A stretch of DNA of 64,000 nucleotides from an uncultured Pelagibacteraceae bacterium. Its GTDB lineage: Bacteria; Pseudomonadota; Alphaproteobacteria; Pelagibacterales; Pelagibacteraceae. This document shows positions 44,076 through 52,776 of the stretch, piece by piece. Every line of letters begins with the position of its first letter. Within the stretch, counting starts at the first letter, position 1. The stretch is from assembly GCA_902588925.1 (NCBI GenBank), contig CACIRB010000001.1, positions 103,199 through 167,198 on the forward strand. The letters are read 5' to 3'. The translations under genes were made by a program, and so were the position numbers. A model generated the notes under the pieces. That model made no database searches, was not told where the DNA came from, and worked only from the letters and a program-made list of their open reading frames with translations.

Positions 44076-44174
44076 TTATAATACAATTGTTAATAGCAAT
44101 ATTATTAATGCAACCATTATAAAAAAGTAAATTACTGATTTTTGTAAAGAAATTTTTTTTATATGATCAAACAT
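44076..44174 (-). CDS. Possible 32-residue single-helix membrane protein
   Basis: MFDHIKKISLQKSVIYFFIMVALIILLLTIVL split as a basic N-terminus and one membrane helix. It ends 5 bp before the thioesterase start on the same strand, which is the only positional support; there is no clear ribosome site and such frames arise easily in A+T-rich DNA. Confidence 0.4.
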   Translation of the reverse strand: MFDHIKKISLQKSVIYFFIMVALIILLLTIVL

Positions 44175-44186
44175 CTCAATTTATAA

Positions 44187-44939
44187 TTATGTAATATTCT
44201 TATGAGTACTAAATTTAATAAAAATTTTTAAGATCTTATTCATTAATTTGTATATATATATACGAAATAAGAAAACTTGATTCAATCTGTTATCTCTTGG
44301 GATTGCAGACTCAAATCTTGCTTTATCTTGTTTTAATAAAAAAGGATTCAATCCAGTGATTTTGATGCCACAATAAATTTTAAATGCTAAAAAATTGTCA
44401 GGCATTGTCTTAACAGGATAATTAAAGGCAATTAAAGATTTCGCAGCCTCCCTATTGATAAAATATGCATGCGTAAGCACTGCATTTCTAACATTAACTA
44501 TCTCATATCTGTCTTCCTTATCTAAAGGTTTTTTATAAAATTGCCATAATTCGCTTAATAAAATTATCTGTTTTTTAAATTTAAAATTTTTAATAATAAA
44601 TTTTTTTAATTGTTCTGAAAATTTGTTTAAAAAAACTGCATCATCTTCAAAAATTAATGCATATTCTTCGTTTGTTTCTATAAATTTCTTATATACTTTT
44701 ATATGACTTAATGAACAACAAATTTCAGCTGCATTCATATTAGTATTAATTGGATTAATAAATTTATTATCTTTAGATATCAAAAGATCTAGCTCGTTTT
44801 TTTTAATTTCCATCCCATCAACTGCGTCTACTATTTCAAAATTTTGTATGTTTTGTTTTTTAAGCTCTTTAACGATATTCTCTCTTCTTTCTGTTTCTCT
44901 TTTTAAATTAACTACGTAAATTTTAAATTTATCTAACAC
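44187..44939 (-). CDS. Glycosyltransferase family 25 protein
   Basis: 250 residues. IYVVNLKRETERRENIVKEL at the start, then CCSLSHIKVYKKFIETNEEYALIFEDDAVF near 75-105 (the EDD metal-binding motif) are GT25 signatures, as in LPS galactosyl/glucosyltransferases. Cytosolic, probably membrane-associated. Stands alone beside tRNA-Arg; no LPS cluster is near. Alternatively it could modify a protein. Confidence 0.88.
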   Translation of the reverse strand: MLDKFKIYVVNLKRETERRENIVKELKKQNIQNFEIVDAVDGMEIKKNELDLLISKDNKFINPINTNMNAAEICCSLSHIKVYKKFIETNEEYALIFEDDAVFLNKFSEQLKKFIIKNFKFKKQIILLSELWQFYKKPLDKEDRYEIVNVRNAVLTHAYFINREAAKSLIAFNYPVKTMPDNFLAFKIYCGIKITGLNPFLLKQDKARFESAIPRDNRLNQVFLFRIYIYKLMNKILKIFIKFSTHKNIT

Positions 44940-44954
44940 AGACTTATCCTTTTT

Positions 44955-45031
44955 TGGTGGACCGCCCAGAACTCGAATCTGGAATCTCCCGGTTCGTAGC
45001 CGAGCGCCTTATCCAATTTGGCCAGCGGTCC
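44955..45031 (-). tRNA. tRNA-Arg (anticodon ACG)
   Basis: 77 nt with encoded CCA at the 44955 end. Acceptor GGACCGC/GCGGTCC, anticodon arm CTCGG-CTACGAA-CCGGG giving anticodon ACG (the first base is normally edited to inosine by TadA), and a T arm with TTCGAGT. Lies 15 bp upstream of GT25 on the same strand. Confidence 0.97.
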
Positions 45032-45189
45032 ATTATTAATTATGCAAATAACTTAAAGTTACAGCTTTTTTTTTGTTTTTATTAACAAATTTTGTTCAAT
45101 TAAAACACAGGTTTGCATAAAAAGATTAATTAATGTGATAAAATAACATAAAAATATAATTTATTTGGGTGTATAAGCCTCTTTAAATA

Positions 45190-48100
45190 ATGAGCGAAAA
45201 ACTACTTGTTCCTGACATTGGTGATTTTGAGAATGTTGAGGTCATAGAATTACTTGTAAAGCCTGGAGATACAATCAAGGAAAATGATCCAATAGTTACA
45301 ATTGAAAGTGATAAATCTAGTGTTGAAATCCCATCAACTATTTCAGGAAAAATTGATACCATTAATGTTAAAGTAGGCGATAAAGTTTCAAAAGGTGATT
45401 TACTTTTAAGTATAAGCAATTCAAAAAAAAGTCTTAAAGAGAGTAATCTTCCTAAAGATACAGAAAATATTATTAAACAAGCCGAAGAAGCCATGGCTGT
45501 GAATAAAGAGGAGCAAGTAAATGTTTCAGAGCCAGTTAAAGAAAAAAAACAATCTATAGTTCAAGTTACAAATGGATTGGATATAGATCCTTTAGAAACT
45601 CAAGACTGGCTAGAGTCTTTATCCGCTGTAATTTCAAAAGACGGAAATCAAAGAGCTCATTTTTTAATTAAGGAATTAATTAACAAAGCCTATCGTGAAG
45701 GAGCAAATATCCCTTACACGCAAAATACTCCGTATATTAATACCATTCCTCCTGAGGCTGAAATAAAATCAAATGGAGATCAAAATATTGAAAGAAGAAT
45801 AAGATCTCTGATCAGATGGAATGCAGCCGCAATGGTAGTAAGAGCCAACAAAAAATTTCCAGAATTAGGTGGACACATAGGAACTTTTGCATCTGCTGCA
45901 ACTTTATATGATGTTGGAATGAATCATTTTTGGAGAGCAAAAAATAACAAATTTGGAGGTGATCTGATATATTTTCAAGGACATAGCGCACCCGGAATGT
46001 ATGCTAGAGCATTTTTAGAGGGAAGATTAAGCGAGAAACAATTAGATTGCTTTAGACAAGAAGTAAAACCTGGAGGATTATCTTCATACCCTCACCCGTG
46101 GCTGATGCCAAATTTTTGGCAATTTCCAACTGTTTCGATGGGGTTAGGACCAATGCTTGCAATTTATCAAGCAAGATACATGAAATATTTAATCAATAGA
46201 GGATTGATTAAAGATGAGGGAAGAAAGGTCTGGGCCTTTTTAGGAGACGGTGAAATGGATGAACCAGAATCCATGGGTGCAATTGGATTAGCGGCCAGAG
46301 AAAAATTAGATAATTTAATTTTTGTAATTAACTGTAATCTCCAAAGACTTGATGGCCCTGTAAGAGGAAATGGAAAAATTATTCAAGAACTTGAAGGTAG
46401 TTTTAGAGGTGCTGGATGGAATGTAATAAAAGTTATTTGGGGTTCATACTGGGACTCATTGTTAGCTAATGACAAAACTGGTCAATTAGTAAAAATTATG
46501 AATGAAACTGTAGATGGTGAATACCAGGCTATGAAAGCAAGAGATGGTGCATATGTGCGAGCAAAGTTTTTTGGAAAAAACCCAGATACTTTGGAGATGG
46601 TTTCATCTATGTCAGATAAAGATATTTGGAGATTAAATCGAGGAGGACACGATCCCCATAAGGTATATGCAGCTTATGATAAAGCTATTAATAACCAAGG
46701 AAGTCCAACAGTTATTATTGCAAAAACAATCAAAGGATATGGAATGGGAAAAACAGGTGAAAGTGTAAACACTACTCACCAAACCAAAAAATTAGATGTG
46801 GATGATCTTATGTATTATAGAGATCGTTTTGATGTTCCTCTAACTGATGAACAAGTTAGAAATATAGAATACTTTAGGCCTGATGAGAAATCCCCAGAGA
46901 TTAAATACATAAAAGAGAGAAGACTTAAATTGGGAGGTTATTTGCCAGAGAGATCAACCTTTGCAAAACCTATTAAAGCGCCATCAAAAGATATTTTTGA
47001 TTTTATGAAAGTTTCAACTGGTGAAAAAGAAATGTCTACTACAATGGCTCTCGTAAGAATGTTAACTAATTTGTTAAGAGATAAAAATATTTCGCCTAGA
47101 TTAGTTCCAATTATCCCAGATGAAGCAAGAACATTCGGTATGGAAGGATTTTTTCAAAAAATTGGAATATACGCTCACGAAGGACAGAAATATGAGCCCG
47201 AAGATGCTGCACAACTAAGTTCTTATAGAGAAGATAAAAGTGGACAGGTACTTGAAGAAGGAATTAATGAGGCAGGAGCGATGTCTTCTTGGATAGCAGC
47301 TGCAACTGCTTACACAAATCATGATATTGAAATGATTCCAATATACATTTTTTATTCTATGTTTGGATTTCAAAGAATTGGAGATTTAGCCTGGGCTGCT
47401 GGAGATAGTCAGGCTAGAGGTTTTTTAGTTGGTGCAACAGCTGGAAGAACTACATTAGCTGGCGAAGGATTACAACATCAAGATGGACATAGTCATTTGA
47501 TTGCATCAACAATTCCTAATTGTGTAACTTATGATCCTACATTTCATTATGAATTAGCAACTATTTTCAGAGAAGGTCTAAGAAGAATGCATGAGAAGAA
47601 AGAAAATGTTTTTTATTATATTACAACAATGAATGAAAATTATCCACATCCTGAAATGCCTAAGGATAAAAATTGCGAAGAAGGAATTCTAAAAGGAATG
47701 TATAAGATAAAAGAATTTAATAAATATAAAAAAACCAAACTTCAACTTTTAGGTTCAGGAACGATATTAAGAGAGATGATGTCAGCAGCTGAAATTTTAC
47801 AAAACGACTATCAAATTGATAGTGAAATATGGAGCGTTACAAGTTTTAATGAGTTAAGAAAAGATGGAATGGAAGTTGAAAGATATAATCTTTTAAATCC
47901 AGATAAAACTCCTAAAAAATCATATGTAGAGCAATGTCTTGGAAGTACCGAAGGTCCAATTATGGCAGCATCTGATTACATGAGAATGAATTCTGATCAA
48001 ATAAGACCTTACACAAACAATAAGAGCTTCTATTCGTTAGGTGCAGATGGTTTTGGAAGAAGTGATACTAGAAAAAATTTAAGAAAATTCTTTGAGGTAG

Positions 48101-48231
48101 ATAAAGAACATTTAGTTGCATATGGATTAAGTGTTTTAGCGAAAGAACAATTGATAGCTTCAAAATATGCGAAAGATGCTATGAAAAAATACAAAATTGA
48201 TGGCGATAAACCTATGCCAACAAAACTATAA
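45190..48231 (+). CDS. aceE: Pyruvate dehydrogenase E1 (homodimeric AceE type) with an N-terminal lipoyl domain
   Basis: Decarboxylates pyruvate with thiamine diphosphate. Residues 1-78 are a complete lipoyl domain with the lipoylated Lys in ESDKSSVEIPS; a linker of about 50 residues follows, then AceE proper from about 133. E1 landmarks: GGHIGTFASAATLYDVG, the thiamine motif GDGEMDEPESMGAIG with its partner Asn in FVINCN, and RTTLAGEGLQHQDGHSH. Standard AceE is about 890 residues and has no lipoyl domain; here it is 1013. TAATG links it to aceF. Presumably cytosolic, in the PDH complex. No E3 gene is adjacent. Confidence 0.95.
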   Translation: MSEKLLVPDIGDFENVEVIELLVKPGDTIKENDPIVTIESDKSSVEIPSTISGKIDTINVKVGDKVSKGDLLLSISNSKKSLKESNLPKDTENIIKQAEEAMAVNKEEQVNVSEPVKEKKQSIVQVTNGLDIDPLETQDWLESLSAVISKDGNQRAHFLIKELINKAYREGANIPYTQNTPYINTIPPEAEIKSNGDQNIERRIRSLIRWNAAAMVVRANKKFPELGGHIGTFASAATLYDVGMNHFWRAKNNKFGGDLIYFQGHSAPGMYARAFLEGRLSEKQLDCFRQEVKPGGLSSYPHPWLMPNFWQFPTVSMGLGPMLAIYQARYMKYLINRGLIKDEGRKVWAFLGDGEMDEPESMGAIGLAAREKLDNLIFVINCNLQRLDGPVRGNGKIIQELEGSFRGAGWNVIKVIWGSYWDSLLANDKTGQLVKIMNETVDGEYQAMKARDGAYVRAKFFGKNPDTLEMVSSMSDKDIWRLNRGGHDPHKVYAAYDKAINNQGSPTVIIAKTIKGYGMGKTGESVNTTHQTKKLDVDDLMYYRDRFDVPLTDEQVRNIEYFRPDEKSPEIKYIKERRLKLGGYLPERSTFAKPIKAPSKDIFDFMKVSTGEKEMSTTMALVRMLTNLLRDKNISPRLVPIIPDEARTFGMEGFFQKIGIYAHEGQKYEPEDAAQLSSYREDKSGQVLEEGINEAGAMSSWIAAATAYTNHDIEMIPIYIFYSMFGFQRIGDLAWAAGDSQARGFLVGATAGRTTLAGEGLQHQDGHSHLIASTIPNCVTYDPTFHYELATIFREGLRRMHEKKENVFYYITTMNENYPHPEMPKDKNCEEGILKGMYKIKEFNKYKKTKLQLLGSGTILREMMSAAEILQNDYQIDSEIWSVTSFNELRKDGMEVERYNLLNPDKTPKKSYVEQCLGSTEGPIMAASDYMRMNSDQIRPYTNNKSFYSLGADGFGRSDTRKNLRKFFEVDKEHLVAYGLSVLAKEQLIASKYAKDAMKKYKIDGDKPMPTKL

Positions 48232-49493
48232 TGTCAGAAATTGAAATTAAGGTACCAAATATAGGAGATTTTAAAGATGTTGAGGTTATTGAGGTATTAG
48301 TAAAAAAAGGTCAATCAATTAAAAAAAATGACCCTTTAATTACAATAGAAAGTGACAAGTCTAGCGTAGAAATACCATCTAGTTTTGAAGGTAAAATTTC
48401 TAACTTAAACATAAAAATCGGAGATAAAGTGTCCGAAGGAGATTTAATTTTAACTTTAGAAAAATCGTCACAGATAAATCAAAAGGATGAAGAGAAACCA
48501 ATATTAGAAAAAGAGTTTAAAAAAATTGAAGTAATAAAACCTGAAATTCAACAACAAACTAAAGTTTTAAATAATGTATCTAATATTTCATCAGCAAGCC
48601 CGAAAGCCAGAAAATTTGCTAGAGAACTTGGTGTAGATATAAAAAAAGTTTTAGGAAGTGAGAGAGATGGAAGAATAGTTGAAGACGATATAAAACAATT
48701 TGTAGCATTAAGATCAAACCATAAGGCTGAAGTCGTTGAGGAAAAAAAACCAAATAAAATTAAAAATGAATTTGAGCATTCAGATTTTGGTGAAATAGAG
48801 ATCAAAGATATACCAAGAGTAAAAAAATTATCATCAAAGTATTTAACAAATTCATGGACCACTATACCTCATGTTACAAATCATGATGAGGCTGATATTA
48901 CAGAAATGGAAAGCTTTAGAAATTCTTTGACTGATATTTATACAGGAGAAAAAATTAAAATTACTCCTTTAGCATTTATTGTAAAAGCTTTAGTTGCCTC
49001 GTTAAAAAAATTTCCAAGTTTTAATTCTTCTATTGATGAAATTGAAACAGGCAAAATGACAATGAAAAAATATTACCACATAGGTATAGCTGTAGATACT
49101 CCAAATGGACTAATGGTTCCAAAAATTAGAAATGCTAATAATAAAAAAATTTCTCATATCAGTAGAGAGTTAAGGGAGGTAAGTGAGCTTTGTAGAAGTT
49201 TAAAAATAGATAAAAAGGAATTGTTTGGTGGTTCAATGACTATTACTAGCCTAGGAGGAATAGGTGGTTCATTTTTTACACCAATAATAAACTATCCTGA
49301 AGTAGCAATTTTAGGAGTAGGTAGATCAGAGAAAAAACAAATTTATATTAATGGAAAGTTTCAAATTAGAACAATGCTGCCGATTTCTTTGTCTTATGAT
49401 CATAGAATCATTGACGGTGCTGAGGCTGCAAGATTTAACAATGACCTTAAAGAAAACTTAGGCAAAAATTTTGCCTACAAGCTAGCTGTATAA
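48231..49493 (+). CDS. aceF: Dihydrolipoyllysine acetyltransferase (PDH E2)
   Basis: 420 residues. One lipoyl domain (about 1-78, Lys in ESDKSSVEIPS), a peripheral-subunit binding domain (SPKARKFARELGVDIKKVLGS, near 122), and the acyltransferase core (about 190-420) with the catalytic DHRIIDGAEAARF at the C-terminus. Its lipoyl domain is about 70% identical by hand count (47 of 67) to the one fused to AceE. Shares its start with the aceE stop (TAATG), so E1 and E2 are coupled. Confidence 0.95.
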   Translation: MSEIEIKVPNIGDFKDVEVIEVLVKKGQSIKKNDPLITIESDKSSVEIPSSFEGKISNLNIKIGDKVSEGDLILTLEKSSQINQKDEEKPILEKEFKKIEVIKPEIQQQTKVLNNVSNISSASPKARKFARELGVDIKKVLGSERDGRIVEDDIKQFVALRSNHKAEVVEEKKPNKIKNEFEHSDFGEIEIKDIPRVKKLSSKYLTNSWTTIPHVTNHDEADITEMESFRNSLTDIYTGEKIKITPLAFIVKALVASLKKFPSFNSSIDEIETGKMTMKKYYHIGIAVDTPNGLMVPKIRNANNKKISHISRELREVSELCRSLKIDKKELFGGSMTITSLGGIGGSFFTPIINYPEVAILGVGRSEKKQIYINGKFQIRTMLPISLSYDHRIIDGAEAARFNNDLKENLGKNFAYKLAV

Positions 49494-49499
49494 TCAAAA

Positions 49500-50393
49500 A
49501 TGTCTAAGTCCATTTCCCTATTTAGTGCTTTGTTATGCACTTTTATATGGGGTACAACCTTTATTGCTCAAGATACTGGGATGGACAATATTGGTCCTTT
49601 TACATTTAATGCAGTCAGATTCTTTGTTGGTTTTTTAGCTATTACCCCACTCGTAATTTTATTTGAGTTAAAAAATTTTAAATCAGAATTTAAAACAGAT
49701 AAAAAAACATTTATAATTTATGTGTCTTTAATAGGACTATCCTTATTTTTAGGTTCTGCATTACAACAGGTTGCTTTGCTCTATACAGATGTTGCAAATG
49801 CAGCCTTTTTTACTATCTTTTATGTGCCTATGGTGCCTATCATAATTTATCTGTTTGGAAAAAAATCAATTCACTGGAGTGTTTGGCCTTCAGTAATTTT
49901 GTGTTTAATTGGAGGATATTTATTAACAAATTTTTATGATGCAACTGTTAGGTTGGGTGATACTTTAGTTGTACTTGGAGCTCTATTTTGGAGCACACAC
50001 ATTATATTTACTGGTATTATTATTTTTAAATATAGTCTTCCACTTACAATTGGAGCAATTCAAACTTTAATCGTAGCTGTTTTATCTTTTTTAATTGGAA
50101 TTCTTTATGAAGAATTTGTTTGGAACAACATTCTAATGGAAATATATTCTATATTGTATGCTGGAATATTATCTGGAGGATTTGCATTTGTATTACAGAT
50201 TTATGCACAAAAAAATATCACACCTGCACCAGCAGCAATTATTTTCTCTCTTGAGGGTGTATTTGCAACTGTAGCGGCATGGTTTGTTTTAAATCAAGTA
50301 TTAGATATAAATAATATACTTGGATGCTTTTTTATTTTGTGTGGAGTTTTATTATCACAATTACTCCCTCTTATAAAAAGAGCAAAAATTTAA
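49500..50393 (+). CDS. DMT-family (EamA) transporter
   Basis: 297 residues with about ten predicted membrane helices in two EamA repeats (first begins LFSALLCTFIWGTTFIAQ; second near 155 with LGALFWSTHIIFTG). Drug/metabolite exporter superfamily; solute unknown. Six bp after aceF, possibly by readthrough. Convergent with uppP, overlapping by 4 bp. Confidence 0.88.
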   Translation: MSKSISLFSALLCTFIWGTTFIAQDTGMDNIGPFTFNAVRFFVGFLAITPLVILFELKNFKSEFKTDKKTFIIYVSLIGLSLFLGSALQQVALLYTDVANAAFFTIFYVPMVPIIIYLFGKKSIHWSVWPSVILCLIGGYLLTNFYDATVRLGDTLVVLGALFWSTHIIFTGIIIFKYSLPLTIGAIQTLIVAVLSFLIGILYEEFVWNNILMEIYSILYAGILSGGFAFVLQIYAQKNITPAPAAIIFSLEGVFATVAAWFVLNQVLDINNILGCFFILCGVLLSQLLPLIKRAKI

Positions 50394-51157
50394 TAAATTA
50401 AACTAAACAATACTAAAGCAATTATTATTCTATAAATTACAAATGCATTCATAGAAAACTTATTTATAAAAATTAAAAAATATTTAACTGTTAAAAAAGA
50501 AAAAATAAAAGAAGATATAATTGCAATTATTACCAAATAATTAAATTCCGTTGGTTGATTAAAAATATCTTTTAAACTAAGTACACTTGCACCAGCTAAT
50601 GCTGGGATAGATAGTAAAAAAGATATTTTACTCGAATCCACTCTATTAAATTTCAAAATCCTTGCGGCTGTTATTGTAACACCCGCTCTGCTTACCCCTG
50701 GTATTAAAGATAAAATTTGCATTATTCCTATAAATAGAATTGATTGAATATTTAAATTTGAAGAAATTTTTTTATCAAAGCGACTTTTGTCTGATATATA
50801 TAAAACAATTGCAAATATTAAAGTTGTCCACGCAATAGTTTCAATGTTTCGTAAGCTGTAAATTAATCCTGTGGTATATAAAATATATCCAAAGATTAAT
50901 AATGGAATAGATCCAATAATAATTAAACTTATTAATCTCTTATTTTTATTGATGTTTAATAGCTCTTCTTTGAAATAATAAACTATTGCAATAAGAGATC
51001 CTAAATGAAGACTAATATCAATTAGTAATGAGCTAGATTTGAATTCATATAAACTTGAAACTAAAATTAAATGTGCAGAAGAACTTATTGGAAGAAATTC
51101 TGAGATCCCTTGAATTGCTGAAAGGATTAAAACTTCTATAATATTCTGAAACATCAT
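50390..51157 (-). CDS. uppP: Undecaprenyl-diphosphatase (BacA/UppP)
   Basis: Recycles the lipid carrier for peptidoglycan and other envelope sugars. 255 residues, multi-pass. Motif 1 AIQGISEFLPISSSAHLIL (near 18) and motif 2 LSLIPGVSRAGVTITAARIL (near 155) hold the catalytic Glu, Ser and Arg. The family is usually 260-275 residues, so it is slightly compact. Confidence 0.95.
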   Translation of the reverse strand: MMFQNIIEVLILSAIQGISEFLPISSSAHLILVSSLYEFKSSSLLIDISLHLGSLIAIVYYFKEELLNINKNKRLISLIIIGSIPLLIFGYILYTTGLIYSLRNIETIAWTTLIFAIVLYISDKSRFDKKISSNLNIQSILFIGIMQILSLIPGVSRAGVTITAARILKFNRVDSSKISFLLSIPALAGASVLSLKDIFNQPTEFNYLVIIAIISSFIFSFLTVKYFLIFINKFSMNAFVIYRIIIALVLFSLIY

Positions 51158-51261
51158 TTCTTCGTAGCTTATAAAGTTTATATTTCAAACAATACGATTT
51201 GATCATAGTAGCTATGCATTTATTAGAAACCTGTTTATTTATAACAAAAATGAGAGATTAA

Positions 51262-51280
51262 AGGTCAATAAATATGACCT
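51262..51280. promoter_or_regulatory. Inverted repeat upstream of gltD (possible operator)
   Basis: AGGTCA-ATAAATA-TGACCT, 6-bp perfect arms, 30 bp before the -10 TATAAT (51310-51315). Centred near -50 of the presumed start, the place for an activator. The 158-bp gap holding it has no other feature. Confidence 0.45.
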
Positions 51281-51309
51281 ATTTAATGCTTTATTAAATA
51301 AAATCATTA

Positions 51310-51315
51310 TATAAT
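51310..51315 (+). promoter_or_regulatory. -10 element of the gltD promoter
   Basis: Perfect TATAAT, 22 bp before the gltD ATG at 51337. No good -35 is visible 16-18 bp upstream, which would suit an activator-dependent promoter. Confidence 0.45.
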
Positions 51316-51336
51316 TTGCCGAAAATTGTATTTTTT

Positions 51337-52776
51337 ATGACTGAAAAAATGTTAAAATTTGTAAAAATAGGTCAACAAACTCCACCTAAAAGGGAAATTG
51401 ATCAAAGAAAAAAGGATTTTAACGAGATATATGACGAATATATCAATGAAAAGGCTAAAGAACAATCAAGTAGATGTTCTCAGTGTGGAGTTCCATTCTG
51501 TCAGGTTCATTGTCCTTTAAGTAACAATATTCCAGATTGGCTAAAGTTAACTGCGGAGGGAAGATTAAAAGAAGCATACGAGCTTTCCCAAAGCACTAAC
51601 AATATGCCTGAGGTTTGTGGAAGAATATGTCCGCAAGATAGATTATGTGAGGGGAATTGTGTAATTGAACAGTCGGGTCATGGAACAGTTACAATTGGTT
51701 CTGTCGAAAAATATATAACAGATAACGCTTGGGAACAAGGTTGGGTTAAACCAATTGAAGTTACAAATGAAAAAAATCAAAGTGTTGGAATTATAGGAGC
51801 TGGTCCTGCTGGATTAGCGGCGGCAGAACAGTTAAGAAAAAATGGGTATAAAATTACAGTTTACGATCGTTATGATAGAGCTGGAGGATTGTTAATATAT
51901 GGAATTCCAAATTTTAAATTAGAAAAAGAAATAGTTGAAAGACGAACAAAACTTTTAAAAGATGGTGGAATAGAATTCATACAAAATTTCGAAGTTGGCA
52001 AGGATGCAAGTTTAGAGCAATTAAGAAAAAAACATGATGCAGTATTAATTGCAACAGGAGTTTACAAAGCAAGAGAAGTTAATTTACCAGGTAATGATTT
52101 AGATAATATTTTTCCAGCAATGGATTTTCTTACAGCATCAAACAAGAAAGGATTGGGTGATGAGGTTGAATTATTCGACAAGGGAATTTTAAATGCAGAA
52201 GGAAAAGATGTTGTTGTAATTGGTGGAGGTGATACAGCAATGGATTGCGTAAGAACTTCAGTAAGACAAAAAGCAAAATCAGTAAAATGCTTGTACAGAA
52301 GGGATAAAGAAAATATGCCTGGTTCAGCGAGAGAAGTTGCAAATGCTGAAGAAGAAGGTGTTGAATTTGTGTGGTTATCTAGTCCTAAAGAATTTAAAGG
52401 AACTAATAAGGTAGAAAATTTAGTTGTAGATCAAATAAAGTTAGGTGAACCAGATGAAACTGGAAGAAGGAAACCTGAAGTACAAGAGGGATCAAGCTAT
52501 GAAATAAAAGCAGATATGGTTATTAAAGCTCTTGGATTTGATCCTGAGGATTTACCTAATTTATTTGATAGCAATGAACTTCAAGTTACAAAATGGGGAA
52601 CAATAAAGACTGATTTCGATACTATGGAAACTAATCTAAGTGGTGTTTTTGCTGCTGGGGATATAGTTAGAGGAGCTTCATTAGTTGTTTGGGCAATTAA
52701 AGATGGGAGAGACGCAGCGAATTCTATAAAAAATCATTTAGAAACAAAATCCAAAAATGAAAAAAAAGTAGCTTAA
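51337..52776 (+). CDS. gltD: Glutamate synthase (NADPH) small subunit
   Basis: Electron-input subunit of GOGAT. N-terminal Fe-S domain with SRCSQCGVPFCQVHCPLSNNIP and VCGRICPQDRLCEGNC, FAD loop GIIGAGPAGLAAAEQL (near 145), and NADPH loop VIGGGDTAMDC (near 290). Start set at the ATG at 51337 (479 residues); the longer frame needs a TTG at 51316 within the promoter region, and an ATG at 51349 is also possible. Shares TAATG with gltB. Confidence 0.95.
   Translation: MTEKMLKFVKIGQQTPPKREIDQRKKDFNEIYDEYINEKAKEQSSRCSQCGVPFCQVHCPLSNNIPDWLKLTAEGRLKEAYELSQSTNNMPEVCGRICPQDRLCEGNCVIEQSGHGTVTIGSVEKYITDNAWEQGWVKPIEVTNEKNQSVGIIGAGPAGLAAAEQLRKNGYKITVYDRYDRAGGLLIYGIPNFKLEKEIVERRTKLLKDGGIEFIQNFEVGKDASLEQLRKKHDAVLIATGVYKAREVNLPGNDLDNIFPAMDFLTASNKKGLGDEVELFDKGILNAEGKDVVVIGGGDTAMDCVRTSVRQKAKSVKCLYRRDKENMPGSAREVANAEEEGVEFVWLSSPKEFKGTNKVENLVVDQIKLGEPDETGRRKPEVQEGSSYEIKADMVIKALGFDPEDLPNLFDSNELQVTKWGTIKTDFDTMETNLSGVFAAGDIVRGASLVVWAIKDGRDAANSIKNHLETKSKNEKKVA

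Noticed and set aside
47639..47650. Exact TTATCCACA DnaA-box match inside aceE
   Set aside because: Single copy within a coding region, expected by chance; near matches inside dnaA and the helicase gene are likewise isolated.
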